Source: Oxyruncus cristatus
Taxonomy: Eukaryota > Chordata > Aves > Passeriformes > Cotingidae
Length of the DNA: 64,000 bases
Assembly (NCBI GenBank): GCA_013399855.1
Contig: VXAY01006712.1
Coordinates: 521,211-585,210 of the forward strand
Direction of reading: 5' to 3'
The notes below the pieces were generated by a model. That model was not told the DNA's origin. It did no database searches and was given only the letters and a program-made list of their open reading frames with translations. Each line of letters opens with the position of its first letter. Positions within the stretch are counted from its first letter, which is position 1. Below, one piece after another: positions 1-12,976 of this stretch. Position numbers and translations under genes: made by a program.

Positions 1-784
1 AAAGTACAATGACAAAATATCCAAATCAGATTGTTAGTTTCATGCAAAATGAAGTGTTGATTAAAAAATTACGCAGCAATTAATAAAAGCAAAACTGGAA
101 CTAATCACTTTACATGTGAATGGCTTGCCAAAATGACCTTAAGAGAAAACTGCTGAAGATATGTGAGGATTTTACACAGTGTCATTTGCCATTTTTAAAA
201 GCAACACTTGATAGGGTTATTATATCTTTGCTTTAAAATCACTCTCTGACTCAAAAAGAACAAAATCAGTTGCTCTATTATTACCTCCAGGATGTAAGAA
301 ACACACATTCTGTATTGCCTGTAATTAAGTCTCTTAAGCACATAAAAGGAACAATGCTTGCCCAGTTTTAATTCTGTGGGGGTAAACAGATTGCAGATGT
401 TATGTGCTGCTTTTCTGCTTTTCAAAAAAGCAAACTCAAAATGCAAGGTCGCCTATTCAGCTAAGTTCCTGTATTAAAAATTACTCTATCAAAAACTAGT
501 TTTCCAGTTTTGCACATGTGCATTGAAAAGTTTAATCTAGTTTAATAACAGCGAACACCCAGAATGACTGAGACAGAACCTCTTGTACGATGGATGGCCA
601 TTTTTCACTGTCCTGATAATACAGAGCAATAGTAACACCCAACCTAACTAGCCTGTTAGCTGGATTTATTGCTTCTTTTCAGGCTTGAGACAGTGAAAAT
701 TTACTGGACTTAGCCATAAAACCAGATGCATTGTAAATGTTTCAGAGATTTTTTTCTGGTTAGAATTCTACAAAACTTGCCTAT
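1..784. other. AT-rich intergenic or intronic DNA, no gene seen
   Basis: The stretch is AT-rich and has no recognisable exon, repeat family or RNA gene. The longest reading frame on either strand is under 90 codons, has no family resemblance and is explained by chance. Positions 780-784 are the left copy of the target-site duplication (CCTAT) of the LTR that follows. Confidence 0.6.
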
Positions 785-1871
785 TGTTGCGGTTTTGACT
801 GTGGCTGGATTTCAAATACCCACCAAAAGCTGTTACAGCACTGAAATCACTCTCTCTCTGCCACTTGGCAGAGGATAGAAAAAAAAAAATATCAGAGGAA
901 TTCCGGTGTAGAGATAAGAACTGGGAGATTCGCATGGCAGTAGAACTCAAATTTATTGCTCACAAATTAAAAGCTGAATTCATTGCTAACAGAGAAAGAG
1001 GTAAAGAGTAAAAGAATAAAACAGTCTTAAAACACAACACCTTCTCCTCCCCCCACCTCGTTCCTTCATGTTCTCCCTCCTCCCCCCAGGAGTGCAGGGG
1101 GATGGGGAAGGTGGGGGCTACAGACAGTTGTTGCTTCTGCTGCTGGTTAAAGTGAGTCCATTTTTGGACAGCAGCTCTTTCCATTCTGCTGTTCTATGGG
1201 TCACTTCTCCATGGGGGTGCAGGGGGTCTCTGCACCCCGATGGCCCTTCCATGGGCTGCAGGGGGACAACCTGCTTTGCCATGGTCTTCACCACGGCTAC
1301 AGGAGGTCACAGCTCTGAGTCCTTCCCCTGCTTCATGAGGTCCNNNCCCCACACAAGTCCTGCACAGGACAACTTGCTTCAGCGTGGGCTTCTCTCTCCA
1401 GCAGCCACAGGTCTCCTGCAGGACTCCACTCCATCGTGGATCTCAAACAGGGGTCACAGCTTCCTCAGGCATCCACTTGTTCCAGTATGGGTTGCAGGGA
1501 GTCTCTGCACCCCAATGGTCTCCCACAGGCAGCAGGGACCTTAGCTCTCAGTCCTTCCCCTGCTGGAGAGGGAGAGGGAGGCCTCCTGGGCCCCTCCTCC
1601 CCCTCCTGCTGCTCTGACCTTGGAGTCTGCTTGTTCTCCTCCGCTCTTCTCCCGGGTGGAATTTCTTCTGCCACACAGGTCTTCTCTTCCTGTGTTCTTA
1701 AACATTTTATCACAGAAACTCATAACATTGGCTCTCTCTTGGCAGGAAATTCCTCCTGGAGCTGGCTATCATTGGCTCCTCACAGGGCAGTGAAAACTTC
1801 TAGCAGCTTCTAACTGAGATCACTCCTATGGGCCCCTATAACCAAAAATTCAGCCACCTAAACCCATGACA
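785..1871 (-). mobile_element. Solo LTR of an ERVL-like endogenous retrovirus (LTR A)
   Basis: Read on the minus strand the element starts TGTCATGGGTTTAGG and ends CCGCAACA, the TG...CA ends of a retroviral LTR. It is flanked by a perfect 5-bp direct repeat, CCTAT at 780-784 and 1872-1876, the duplication size usual for ERVL-type integrases. A minus-strand AATAAA lies at 952-957, in the expected position for LTR polyadenylation with a U5 downstream. The middle is GC-rich and holds degenerate repeats built around GGGCTGCAGGGGG, as in passerine TguLTR5-type LTRs (family name from memory). No gag or pol follows, so it is a solo LTR left by LTR-LTR recombination. Reading frames of 125-158 codons across it run antisense or follow the degenerate repeats and are not genes. 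Three bases at 1344-1346 are unknown. Confidence 0.85.
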
Positions 1872-4494
1872 CCTATGTAGGCAGCGATTTCAGTGGGTTT
1901 TATCCATAGAAGGGAAGCCTGTGAGCAACTGGTTGATTAAGTCCTGTTTTCCTCTAAAGATGCTTCTGCATGAAGTTTATGACCAAATAACTGAAAGTAA
2001 CTAAATTACTGCAGTTTAATGACAAGTCACTTGTCAACCAAGCCGAAGCAGCTCACCATGTCTGTCCCTACCTCTTTGCAAGAAAGAGGTGAGCATGTTT
2101 GCTCACACCATCATTTTCTTCCTTAACCTAACCCATCGTCAGTGTCTGGCAGGATCATTTCACTGACTGAGTCATGGCTTTTTTACAAGTGACAATCTTC
2201 ATTCAAAATCTCACAGAATGAATTCTTGGTCTAAAAACAAAGACGTATCTGTATCCATTTAATTTCATATACTGGTTCTTTGCTTGTGGGTTATCAATGT
2301 CTTGGGACGCTATGTTTTTTTCCCCTTCTCACAGGTGCTAAAAAAACTTGGCTGTGCATTGAACAACACCATCTGTTGAGGGAAGACACATTATGAGATG
2401 CAACGAATACATAAAAAGCACTTAATAAAGAATTCACTAATGTAAAAATTTGAAGAGTCTGTAAAAATAAATCATATTTCATTTACAATACGTGAAATGA
2501 ATATATCAGTGCTGGAGAAAGCATTCCTTAACAGTTTAAACGTAGTTTCCCTCTTCAGTAATATGCTTTATTTCAAGCCACTTAATAAGTTAGAATCAGT
2601 CTGAATCGTAGTAATTATGTGAAATAATGAATTACATATAAAAACCCAAGTAGCATTCAGGACTATAGCAGAATGTTGCACAGTTCTAGCAACTGAATGC
2701 TATCAATGTTTTTGTAGACCTGGATGCTTATAAGTCCCAGAACCTGCTTGTCTTCACTTGTCCAAATGTATCATTGGTTTAATGCAAGCTGTTGTCTCTC
2801 CTTGCAAATGTTTTGTAGTAATCTGCAGGACTCAGTCCTCTATGATGACAATTCATAACTAATGATGGCTACTAGAATTTGCAGTACTGTTTTCAAAATA
2901 TAAGTCAACGAGTCACTAGACCCTAGTTAACCTCAGATTGTTGTCATATTAGTCTTTCATTGTTTTAACCAAAAAATACCTCAGGAGGGGATCAGTGTGA
3001 TGCTCTACACTGCAAAAAAAAAAGAAAAAGAAATACTTCGGTGGTGGTTTCTGTATGTTTGTAACATCAACCTTTTCAAGATTTTGCTAAGAGGCTCCTC
3101 AACATGAAGGAGGAGGAAGAACTCAGGGTGCCAGACACTTGATGAACTGCAGTGTAATTGTCCCTGACTTCAGGAAGGCTGATCCTAGCCAAACCAACCA
3201 AGCCACCATGCAGGCAAAGGTTCAGCTGTGGAAGGGAACAACTGCAATGACTTGACACTGCTCTTCAGATAATCTACTAACAGACTGGAGACAACAAGAA
3301 ATCCTGAATAAAATAGATATTTGCCAAAAAAGAGCTATCATAGTAGCTAATGCAAGAGTTCTACCATGACCTCTCCACCCCTCACCCCACCCCAATATGG
3401 TGGGAGTACAGTAAGCACAGATAAGAAATCATTCACATAGTAAATGATCAGTGAAGACAAATCAGTCATGTTTTCTGAATAGATTAGTTCTCGGGTAGTA
3501 AAAATCTATTCAAAATTAGACTTTGTATTAACCCATAGGATGACCTTGGTCACCTCTCTTGCAAGCTGAAAATAATTGACATCAACAACTCAAGAGCACA
3601 GTCCACTTTATTGGCACAGTATAAACAATATCATCTGCATGAGGAAGATATTAAAAAGGTACTGGATATTTATTTAGATTTCAGTTCAGCTACAGGCACT
3701 GGAAAAACTTTGCTATGTTGAATTGCTGAATTAGTGTGATGAATTATTTTTGAGAAGATTAATTATCTCCTTAAATTATTTTAATGACATAAGAGCAATA
3801 AAGAAAGTTAAAGTATTACACACAGATTGCTCATCTTCATGTGACTACTCAGTAAAAAAAAAAATCAACTCAATAATGTGTCTAAGAAGCATACTTATTA
3901 TTTTCATACACATTAAAACAAGCTATTTTCAAATTTACAGTTTTATAATTGAAATGGTTAATGAACTATGTCTTTTAATAATTTATAACTAGCATGTTTT
4001 TAGCTTTCATTCTTGGTAGAAGCCAAATTAAATTTATAATATATTTCCAGTTTCAGGTTAATGATAATTTCTGTAGCCTTTTTTATCGATAGAAATGCAA
4101 AGAAGCAGCAGAAACGTAAGCAAAACCCTATGTTTGACATTTATTTGAAAGACAACTTTGCCAGCAGTATTAAAACTACTATGTGATCATATGGCAGAAC
4201 CCCCCCAACTTTTTGCCAAACACTGTTCTGCATCTATCCAAAACATTCTTTAAGCAGAGTAAAAAGAAGCATTTCTTGCTGATCTTCCCTGTCTTCCATG
4301 TCGTTCATTAATTTCAGTCTGCAGAAGAAATCTAAAGTAAAACACAGTTCTTCCCTGCTGCTCTACTGTACAAAAGCCGTAGTTGCATGATTTTTCTCCT
4401 TTGCTTTTTACCAGACGAATATTCTCGAACTTGTGAGTAAACAACATAAACAGCAACTCCTGCCTATGTAACAGATGCCAAACCAAAAGGAGCC
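1872..4494. other. AT-rich DNA, no gene seen
   Basis: Low-GC sequence without recognisable exons or repeat families. A short A-rich run sits near 3014-3030. Scattered reading frames of 60-80 codons have no family signature. The stretch from about 3070 to 3260 is somewhat higher in GC but was not recognised. Confidence 0.55.
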
Positions 4495-5135
4495 CTTCGA
4501 GACACGCGAAGCTCACGCTCACTGTTGTTTCTGGCTCGTACACCGAACAAAGCAAAACTGGCTCCCACACTATTTCTCAATAAAACAAACCCCATGAGTG
4601 CACTGTAAGCATCACACACCAGGTGCCTGCTCAGATTCAGCCCCGTGTACCAAAAACCACAGCCACAAGTCTTTTGAGGAGTCCCGGGACCGTTTACGGG
4701 GTGACAGAGATGCCAGTGCATGCTTAGCTGCTGCTAAATGGCAGAGCAATGTCACCCACCCCAGAGCCCGCAGTCCCACCCCACCGTGCTCAGGTCAGAC
4801 CAGCGCAGAGGGCTCAGAACCTGCCTGCTGTGGTTACAAGCCAGGCGGTGAATTTTTGTGCTATCGTGTCATCACAAGGGGCCACCTTTCCACCCAGCGT
4901 GGGGATTAGAGAATGGGGTTTGCCTCGGGGCAGAGATGCCCTGGGAGTTCCAGCCGCCGCCGGTAACCGCAGCAAAGCCCGGAGTCACTGCTTCGACGCT
5001 GCTTCTTTTGCCGTCGGGAAAACAGCAAGCCACAGGGCCTGTGGCCACTGCTGCCACCGCCACTCAGCATTTTCGGCCAGCATAATTCACCTCGGTTAAA
5101 ACAGATTTCCATGTTTTGCTTTGCCCCGTTTTTCC
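4495..5135. other. CpG-richer patch, possible weak CpG island
   Basis: By eye this patch has roughly 30 CpG dinucleotides in about 640 bp, including a GCCGCCGCCGG cluster near 4952, where neighbouring sequence has almost none. Overlapping short reading frames occur on both strands, as expected where stop codons are rarer. No TATA box, known exon or LTR end was identified. It could be a promoter or first exon of an unannotated transcript, or an old GC-rich repeat. The CpG count is an estimate. Confidence 0.35.
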
Positions 5136-5464
5136 GTTGTGTTCTGGCTGGGGGGAGGGTGTAGGACTGTGGAAACTCGTTTGCCATGTTTGTTCTCCCA
5201 AGCTGCAGGGTCCAGCACAGGATCCCCCAGTCTTTTGTCGTTTGTTTTTTTTGCTCTGGGGGCTGCAGAGAAGATGATATCTGCCTTGTTGTTTTAAGCT
5301 GTTTCCCTTGTATCTTTGTGGTTGCCGATATTTTCCCTTATTAGAAGAGTGTTGATTTTTTCACTTATACCTCCTCGCATTTTGCCTCCCTGTATTGGTG
5401 GGGTCATTTTACTGGAGTTCTCTCCCGCATATTTGTCTCTAAACCAAAACACCTTCACAGACAG

Positions 5465-6045
5465 CTGGCGTCATCCAGCTGCCTATAGAATACTTCATTC
5501 AAAACGGGTTGGGTGTCTATAACAGACTCCCACCAGGATGTCTATTGTTAGCCTGCCCCCAGATTTTTACCCACAGGTGCTGAGCCTTACCATCACTGCC
5601 CTGGAGCTCTGCACAGCCAGAACACTCCCCAGTGCACAGAGCCACCCCAGCCCCTCTCCTTCCTCTCCTGTCCCTTGTAAGAGCTTGTAACCACCCATGG
5701 ACTCTCCAGTCATGAGAGTCATCCCACCACGTTTCCATGATGACAATCACGTCACAGCTTTCCTGCTGACAGTGGGTTCCAGCTCCTCCTGTTAGTTACT
5801 CATGCTGTGTGCACTGCTGCAGATGTACTTTAGCTGAGCTATTACTTCACCCCCAACACTGGCATGTCACCCCCAGGCTCATCTCTAGTGAGACTGTTTT
5901 TATCTGCCCTCCCCCCCCTTCAAACCTAGTTTAAAGGCCCCTCAATCAGCAATGCCAGCTCAGGGACAAGAATCATTCCCCCCCTTTCAGACAGATGAAT
6001 CCCATCTGTCTCCAGCAGGCCTGATGCTGTACAAACCACCCCATG
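5465..6045 (-). mobile_element. CR1 LINE fragment: 5' part of ORF2, endonuclease domain
   Basis: Translated on the minus strand, 5750-5522 gives METWWDDSHDW and, further on, RDRRGRRGAGVALC and LWVKI, which match the AP-endonuclease domain of CR1 ORF2. Upstream on that strand (about 5830-5760) an in-frame-like LKCIYTNARSMGNKQEELE-type segment is recognisable, although frames are interrupted. The far right end (about 5930-6045) matches the pre-ORF2 region of CR1, with GATGGGATTCATCTGTCTG and TTTAAACTAGGTTTGAAGG. A possible continuation runs to about 5465 in another frame. The copy has frameshifts and stops and lacks the reverse transcriptase, so it is a dead internal fragment. In life the protein nicks target DNA for target-primed reverse transcription. 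Confidence 0.8.
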
Positions 6046-8292
6046 AACGAAAAAGACAAAATTCCACCAGTGACTTTAATCCATGTGTTGATCAGGTCAG
6101 TTCTTCACTTATATATAACATGTATGTGTAAATATATATATATATATATATGTAATATCAAATGGAGCCAAAAAGGGTAGGAGATGCCTGTGGGGCTCAG
6201 AAAGTTTGCTACAACACACATTCCAAGGTAATTGAGGTTATTCTGCTTGGGAAGCAAAATAGAATCACATTCCTAGATGCGAGTTATTAGAGCTGTAGAT
6301 GGTAAATTACTAACACGTTCTCCTACTAATTCAGTGGGCAGCACAGCAAAATGTTGAAAAAAAGACTGAAGCAATGGTAAGCAATTTCAGATTAATCACT
6401 TCAAAAAGTATATGCGTTTCTCCTGTACTGTAGGTAACTCAGTGTCAATTTCAGTCATAATCTTCATTCTGCAAAACCAGTTGTTCGCACCAATATCTCC
6501 TTCACAGCCTGCCACAACTTTTCTATCCATTGCAGCTCTGCAGTCATCCACAACCCCCCCTTCCTTCTCCAGAATAATGCGTGTTTAGAATAAAAGATCA
6601 TGGTATTGCTGAAGAGTGGCACTATTTAGCACAGGCTTCTGTTTGCTTATTTATCGCTTCCCTATGACTCAGCAGTATTCTGAGACTGCTGTTGCAAAAC
6701 TGGAAATACAAACTGTCAAAGAAGATACAAGGCTGCCTTCCCTGCAGGCCTGAAGTTGTGCAGAGGTAGGGTTATTACAGAGGACTGAAATCACAACCAT
6801 ATCCGTTCAATTCTGGGCCACAAAGCCTTGGGATGCATGTTTTCAAGGAAACAATAAAATAATCATTTAGAGCCCAACTGCTAATCCTTTCCAAGGCTTT
6901 GACATCTGAATCAGGCTTCTCCATCCACTGTAGACCAGTAATTTAGGATTAACAAAATGGGTGACGGCTGTGGGGGAGCACATATATTTTTTTAAGGAAA
7001 GAAAATAAATTTTTTGAGAGAAAGAATTAAGCTTAGACCTTTGAAAATTCAGCTGCTGGTGATACCTTGTGCCTCGTTCCAACAAAATAGTTGTAAAAGC
7101 AATCACATAGAAGACAGAAATTGTTCTCTGCCTCCTTACTTTGAGGAGATTTAAGTCTGCATCACCCAAGCTCTACAACACTGCCATTTCCAGGGTTTGG
7201 GACAGCCAAAACCCACAGGGATACCTACTCCTTCTTGTTGAGTCTGTGGCATAGCACAAGGAAGGAATTAAAATTCATGAGGCAGAAAAAAATTAAGGAA
7301 AAATGAGTAATACTGAAATCTGTCATTCAAGGCACTCAGCTGGGAATGAAAAGTCCTTATTTTTGATTCCTGCTTTCAGGCCTACATATAATTTACAATA
7401 AACATACAGGAAGACTGTATTTATTTAACTATATGTGAAATAAAAAAACCTTTCATTGCTAACTTACCTTTTCCTCTAGCATGCACACTTCTGAATGCAG
7501 GTGAAAGTATTCACCAAAACAGAGCTGCAACTATATCAGATCTGCTGAAATGTTTATGGATCTGATTGTCGAGATCCAATCCCCAGCATAAGCCAAGTGG
7601 AAAATGCCTGGAAAAGTGTAGAAGGGCTGAGCCAGCAAAGATGATATTTCACTGTGTACCCACCCAGCCTTCAACTATTCTTACTCAGTGACAGAGTACA
7701 GCTTGTATGTCTTCGTTAATTCTGAAAATAGCTCCTAATATCCAAACTGGTTATATTTAGGTACCTGAATCTTTCTGTGATTCTTGTCGTAGCTACCCAG
7801 CTTGGTCCATCTGTATTACCAAACTGGTGCTGTTCTTGGTGAAAATTTTCCTTAGGTCTGGATTCTGAGTCTCATGGCGTGCTCTGGAGTACTTCAGGGG
7901 GGAGTATCAACAGGTTTTACTCTGGGTGAAAGAAGGCTGGAGCTGTGTGCAGGGAACACCAAAGAGAATGCAACACATGCAGTGTGGGTGCACTTAGTGC
8001 TCTGCACATCCACAGTACATACCTAGGAAAAGGAAACAGCATGAGCACCATTGCTGGAAAAGATGGTATGGACACGTCCCTCCCCTTGTGCACCACTCCA
8101 AACACAGGTGCACCCACTGAGTGTGGGTGGTCTAGTCACATACACATCTTTAAAAAACCCACCTATAAAATTTGTTTTGTCTCTATAATGCCACTGGTAG
8201 TCACCTTCTAACAGAGGAATTACAGAAGGCTAGGAAAAAGAGAAGTGCAGTGAATCATTGTAAGAGCTGTAATTACAGAAAAGCCTAAGAAA
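6046..8292. other. AT-rich DNA with no gene seen
   Basis: Apart from an (AT)n microsatellite this stretch shows nothing recognisable. A 100-codon minus-strand reading frame (6867-7169) has no family motifs and no splice context I can support. Confidence 0.55.
6132..6151. repeat. (AT)n microsatellite
   Basis: Ten AT dinucleotides in a row, preceded by a degenerate TGTATGTGTA stretch. Confidence 0.95.
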
Positions 8293-8407
8293 GGGGGGGG
8301 GGNNNNNNNNNNNNNNNNNNNNNNNNNNNNNNNNNNNNNNNNNNNNNNNNNNNNNNNNNNTAAGAAAATGCTGAAAAAAAAAAAAAGAAAAAAAGGGGGG
8401 GGGGGGG
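8293..8407. other. Assembly gap in a poly-G/poly-A tract
   Basis: A run of 10 G (8293-8302) leads into 58 unknown bases (8303-8360). The right side carries A-rich sequence and then 13 G (8395-8407). The N length may be nominal. The reading frame crossing the gap is an artefact. Confidence 0.9.
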
Positions 8408-11400
8408 AGGAAGACAAGACAGAAAGAACATAATTAATCAGAAGATCAGTTTCAATTAAAATTTAAGTATCAGACTACAGAGAGAGAAAGTTTTCTGGGA
8501 AAGGCATTTTTAGACCTATGTGAAGAGTAAGTGATCTACATATTCAGACAATCCAGGAGGATCTTGAATTATCTTATTTTAGAAAAGGTTACTTATATGC
8601 TAAAAAAAGAGAAAATACTTCCAGTCTCTAGATGGATCAGAAAATATTAAGAGTCTGTTCACTTTAGGGTCCACGCTGGTTAAATACTGCTCACTGTAAA
8701 CAATATGCTCTAGTTAGGGAGGGTAGAAATTAGCATGTGGTTGTGGGTTGAGTTACGAAAATGTATGTCAATGGGAACTTACTTTACTTTCAGCTGAGCT
8801 GTGGTTACTCACTGAGCACTGATCCCAGCAGAAATTAATTACAACTACCTCAAACTTCCCTCGGGATGGTAAAATACAGTATTCATAAAACACCAAATTA
8901 GCAGCATTTGTCTTCTGATGTGCTTTCAAAAGGACCTGGTATAACTCCGTGCACATTGTCCCTTGGCAATTGCAACGGGCTAGGTTAATAGAATAAACTG
9001 AACTAACATTTCAATTCCCATACTAACATTTGTCCAGCAATTATCCAGCAGTGTTCCAAAAGCCTTTCTGTTCCAGAGGCTTTTGTTGTTTCAGTCTCCT
9101 CTCTTAACACCCCAGTTGAAATGGATACACAAGAACAGTGTTTTCCCATCAGATAGCACATAAATGCTATCCCTCAGTATTTCATACAATTAAATCATAA
9201 GTAGTGACTTTTGTCAGCACAGTAGCCGGCACAACTTGTTCTCCACTATTTTTACTTTCTTGACAGTTATTCTGAGGTCATAAGAACAATATGGATTACA
9301 AGCAAATTTTGTCAATTAAAGGCATTGAAGAATCACCTTCTAAAGATGCATAATGATGCTTCAATTTACCTTCAGGCGATATTTAATAAAGTAAATCTCA
9401 TGAGGTGAGCAAGAGCTCATCAAACAGGCAATCACAGAACTGAAGAGATGCTGTATAAATCAATAAATCAGAGAAGTAAGAGTACTTAATTATACACTTT
9501 GGAAAACAGAAAAAAAAATAAAAACATATACATTTTGAAATGGATACACAGAACAGTCCCCAGGCCAATGATCTAACGTGAGTTAGCTGTTCTGTGGGAA
9601 GTCAACAGAATGAAATGTCTTTTGTTAACAAGCCTCAGAATAATTTTGTAAGTAACCAACAGCTAATACCTGAGAATTTTTCTGGAGCAATTAACATCAA
9701 AAAGGATCACTTCTTTTGGTTCTCTTACATGCTTAGTTTTACTTTCCTTAGGCTTGAATTGCAGTAAAGGCTTTGCGTCTGTAGTCTGAGAAAACAGTGT
9801 AGTGCTGTGCAGTGCAGCTGCACTGTGCTGAGATTCTTGACACTGAGCAGGAAGAGAGAAGGATCCTGGAAACAAATCCAGCCTTGCCTGCAGAGTGCTG
9901 CAAACCACAGAGTCAATGTATGCAGGATCTTCTTCTGTTACTTTCTCACCTCTCTCCTTCTCGGAGAGGTACAAGAAACCTGCACATCTCCTGAAATAAG
10001 CTAGTCAAAGGCCTTTATGGACTCTAGCCTTTTATGATTTAAGGAGGTCCAAGGTATTGCCCTGAGCTCTCAGCAACATCACAGATTGCATGCATAAAAG
10101 CTATTAAGTGGTCCCAGCCACAGCCAGTGAGTTCTGAAAATGCTGACTGTAACAGAGGCTTGTTCTACGTGCACAACTAGGCAAATCCATCTTTGCCAGG
10201 GTAAAATCCTATGCCACATTCACAGATACGTGTGGTAAATCCGCATAACCTTTATAGCTGGGAATAATAATTTGTTTTCGTGCCTTTGTCTGACTGTCCC
10301 CACTCTCACAGTAACTTAGAGCAATAATTCATGTGCAAGTACAGGCAGCTGAGAATGTATGGCAGGTCCCAGGACACCCAAATAGTCTAAGCAGTGCTGC
10401 AGAGGTCCTGGTATAAAGTCTACATTCATATAAAAATGTAACTCTCTTTCTAAAAGTGACAGTGTCTTTCACCTATTCTAACAGACACACTCCTTGTCCA
10501 ATAAATATGGTATGTCTTATGAGCTTAATTCACAACAGAGCACACTGTCTGGTCCAGGGAATGGACCAGCACTGGCATGTCTGGTTCAGGGAACCTCTTC
10601 TTCACAGATTTCAGCTCCAGAATTGATGTTTCCAAGCTCAATCAACCATGAATCAATAACAGGAATTCACTGTAGGTTGGTAAGTATTTCTATTTTCACT
10701 TGCCTTTTAGACGGTTGATTTTAAAAGGCAGTGTGAAAACAGCAGCACATTTTGAGATTTAAAAGCGTGTGATCAAACTACATAAACCCAATCATTTCAA
10801 CAAACCCATCAGTCCAAAGTTTGAGTTAGACAGATGTTCTCCACTGATGCTTTCAGCAGCTATCTCTGTCCAGGTTAGTTGCAGCTGTACAATGCAATTT
10901 CCATGTGTGACTCTGAAAGGCAATGTTCAAGGGCACTGCTTTGAATATTACTCCTGATTTATCTTTTCATGATGGTATTCCACAAGTCTGTTACTTAAGT
11001 CTGCAGTCTAACCCACACTGTTGCCTTCAGCCCTGAGTCTTTCTTGCGTCTGCCATGGTTATGTTGGGCATAGATCCCAAACAAGCTACCTGACTGTTAA
11101 GCCATCACCTCTCATGATATGTTCTAACATATGAGACAATGCTTCTATGTAAAGTTATTCTTTATGTATTTCCCTCTCACTACAACCCTATATTTTGCTC
11201 TCATTGTATTCATAAACCCATACAGAGGACGTGATGGCTTTTTCAGCAAATCAGCATGTTTTCTTACCAAATTAAAAGAAATCTCTTAGAGAAAAGGTGT
11301 GTGGCCTTTTCTCTGGATGTGAACTCAAGGTATCAAAGAATGAAAAGGCTTTGCAGGAGTTTGTGCAGGCAAAATCTCTTTAAGACTAAAATTAAAGTGT

Positions 11401-11930
11401 GACACGTGGTAAAAGCATGGAGCTTCTGGATCAGGGTATAACACTAGGCCTTATCTGGAAATTACATACCCAGTCATTTACAGACAGGTTGTTTATCTTG
11501 ATTTTAGGTCTTCAGTTTATTAGTGCTCTCCCATAGTTGCTGCTCTCCTGCAACTCACTCTCATCAGAGAAATTTTTGGTCTGAATTTACTGTTCTAGTC
11601 CATGCCGTCCTTCCCAGCCTACAGAAATAACTCGGGACAGGACTCAGTCTGTGCCATCCCCTCTACTGGTGGCTGCGCTCCAGCTCAGCGCAGTGGGGTG
11701 AAGCAGCAAGTCCCACTGGCTTTGCTGTGGATTCCTTTCTCCACACTTGGCTTTGTTGTTCTGTTGTCATTTTCCAGGTAGTTCAGCAGACATTCAGGAG
11801 GGAATTTTTATGACACCTTTTCTAAGAAAAAGAGCATCTACCCAACATGTCTTTCTAAGACACATCCAGTTCTGGGTAGGGTAGAAAAGCGTTCAGGTTC
11901 TGACTACCTGTACAAAGGTACAAGGGTTTT
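8408..11930. other. AT-rich DNA, no gene seen
   Basis: No exon or repeat family was recognised. Overlapping reading frames of about 60-100 codons on both strands at 9660-10004 do not resemble any family and show no frame preference, so they were not called. Confidence 0.55.
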
Positions 11931-11964
11931 GAATGAATGAATGAATGAATTAATTAATTAATGA
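11931..11964. repeat. Compound tetranucleotide repeat (GAAT)n-(TTAA)n
   Basis: Five GAAT units are followed by about three ATTA units. The repeat runs into ATGAGTCAT at 11961-11969, a palindrome with the AP-1 core TGAGTCA. Confidence 0.9.
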
Positions 11965-12945
11965 GTCATAGGAGCAAGACTCGTACAACTTAAAATGCTT
12001 TTTCTACAAACTGATTTGGGCTGTAGAAAGATTTGCTTGTGAATATTTTCAAGATCATAATTGATTCAGTTGACCTGCTAAATATTTTGCTGAAGAAAAC
12101 CATCATGGAAGTAGATCCCAAACTGAGTTGGGATTTTATGCACCCTACACTTCTGCATGGAGAAGCATCTCGTCATATGTGGCTTCAAGGAGTCACAAAA
12201 TTGAAGCCTGAGAACACCAGGGGTTTTTTTAATTCCTCAAGAGAATCTATTCAAAAAGTCGTATAAATGCATTTCTGTAGGGAATTTAGAGACAATGAAG
12301 ATAGAAAGAAAATAAATTCTGAAATTCTACTTTGGTCTCAATTTTATATCCAGTATTGTGTGCATTTAAATAATATAAAAGTATACTTTGTAATTCATTT
12401 CTTTTTCTCTGTGAAAATATTCATATATATATATAGTGAAATGTCATTTTCTTATCTGCTGTATTATTGTAGTAATTTGCTGATAGACAGCAAAAATATA
12501 TTAATTAAAAAGGAGGAGTTTTTAAGTTGAAAACAAAAGCCAAGATGAAGCAACCTACTTTCAGTGCAGAGAGGGTCCAGCCAGCAGTGAGGAGACACAT
12601 CCGCAGCCGGCAGACAGAGCACATGTGCTCACCACATCCCTATAAATACACATCCACCCACATGAATCAGACAGACACCTAGAGCACTCACACAGATATA
12701 GACCGTTTTGAAAGCTTCATCCTGCTCCCATCTCCTTCCCTAAAAATCCTATGATAAATCCTATTCCATCCCAAAAGGCTCTTCCCCTGCATCCCACAAC
12801 GTGTCCCCCGCTCCTGGGCAGCAACCTACCTCTCACCCTGGAATGTGATCTGAAGGCTGATCCCTGTGACTGATGGGGATTCAGAGGTGTTTTATCACTT
12901 AACCTGCCACGCATTTCTGGAAATATATATCTGTATGTATATACA

Positions 12946-12948
<3 letters not shown>

Positions 12949-12976
<28 letters not shown>
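12949..12976. repeat. (AC)n microsatellite
   Basis: Fourteen AC dinucleotides flanked on both sides by CGTACA-like sequence. Confidence 0.95.

Noticed and set aside
1068..1813. Overlapping plus-strand frames of 158, 77 and 125 codons
   Set aside because: They lie antisense within LTR A, contain unknown bases in one case, and reflect its GC-rich degenerate repeats.
8220..8417. Minus-strand frame crossing the N gap
   Set aside because: The centre is unknown sequence and the rest is homopolymer.
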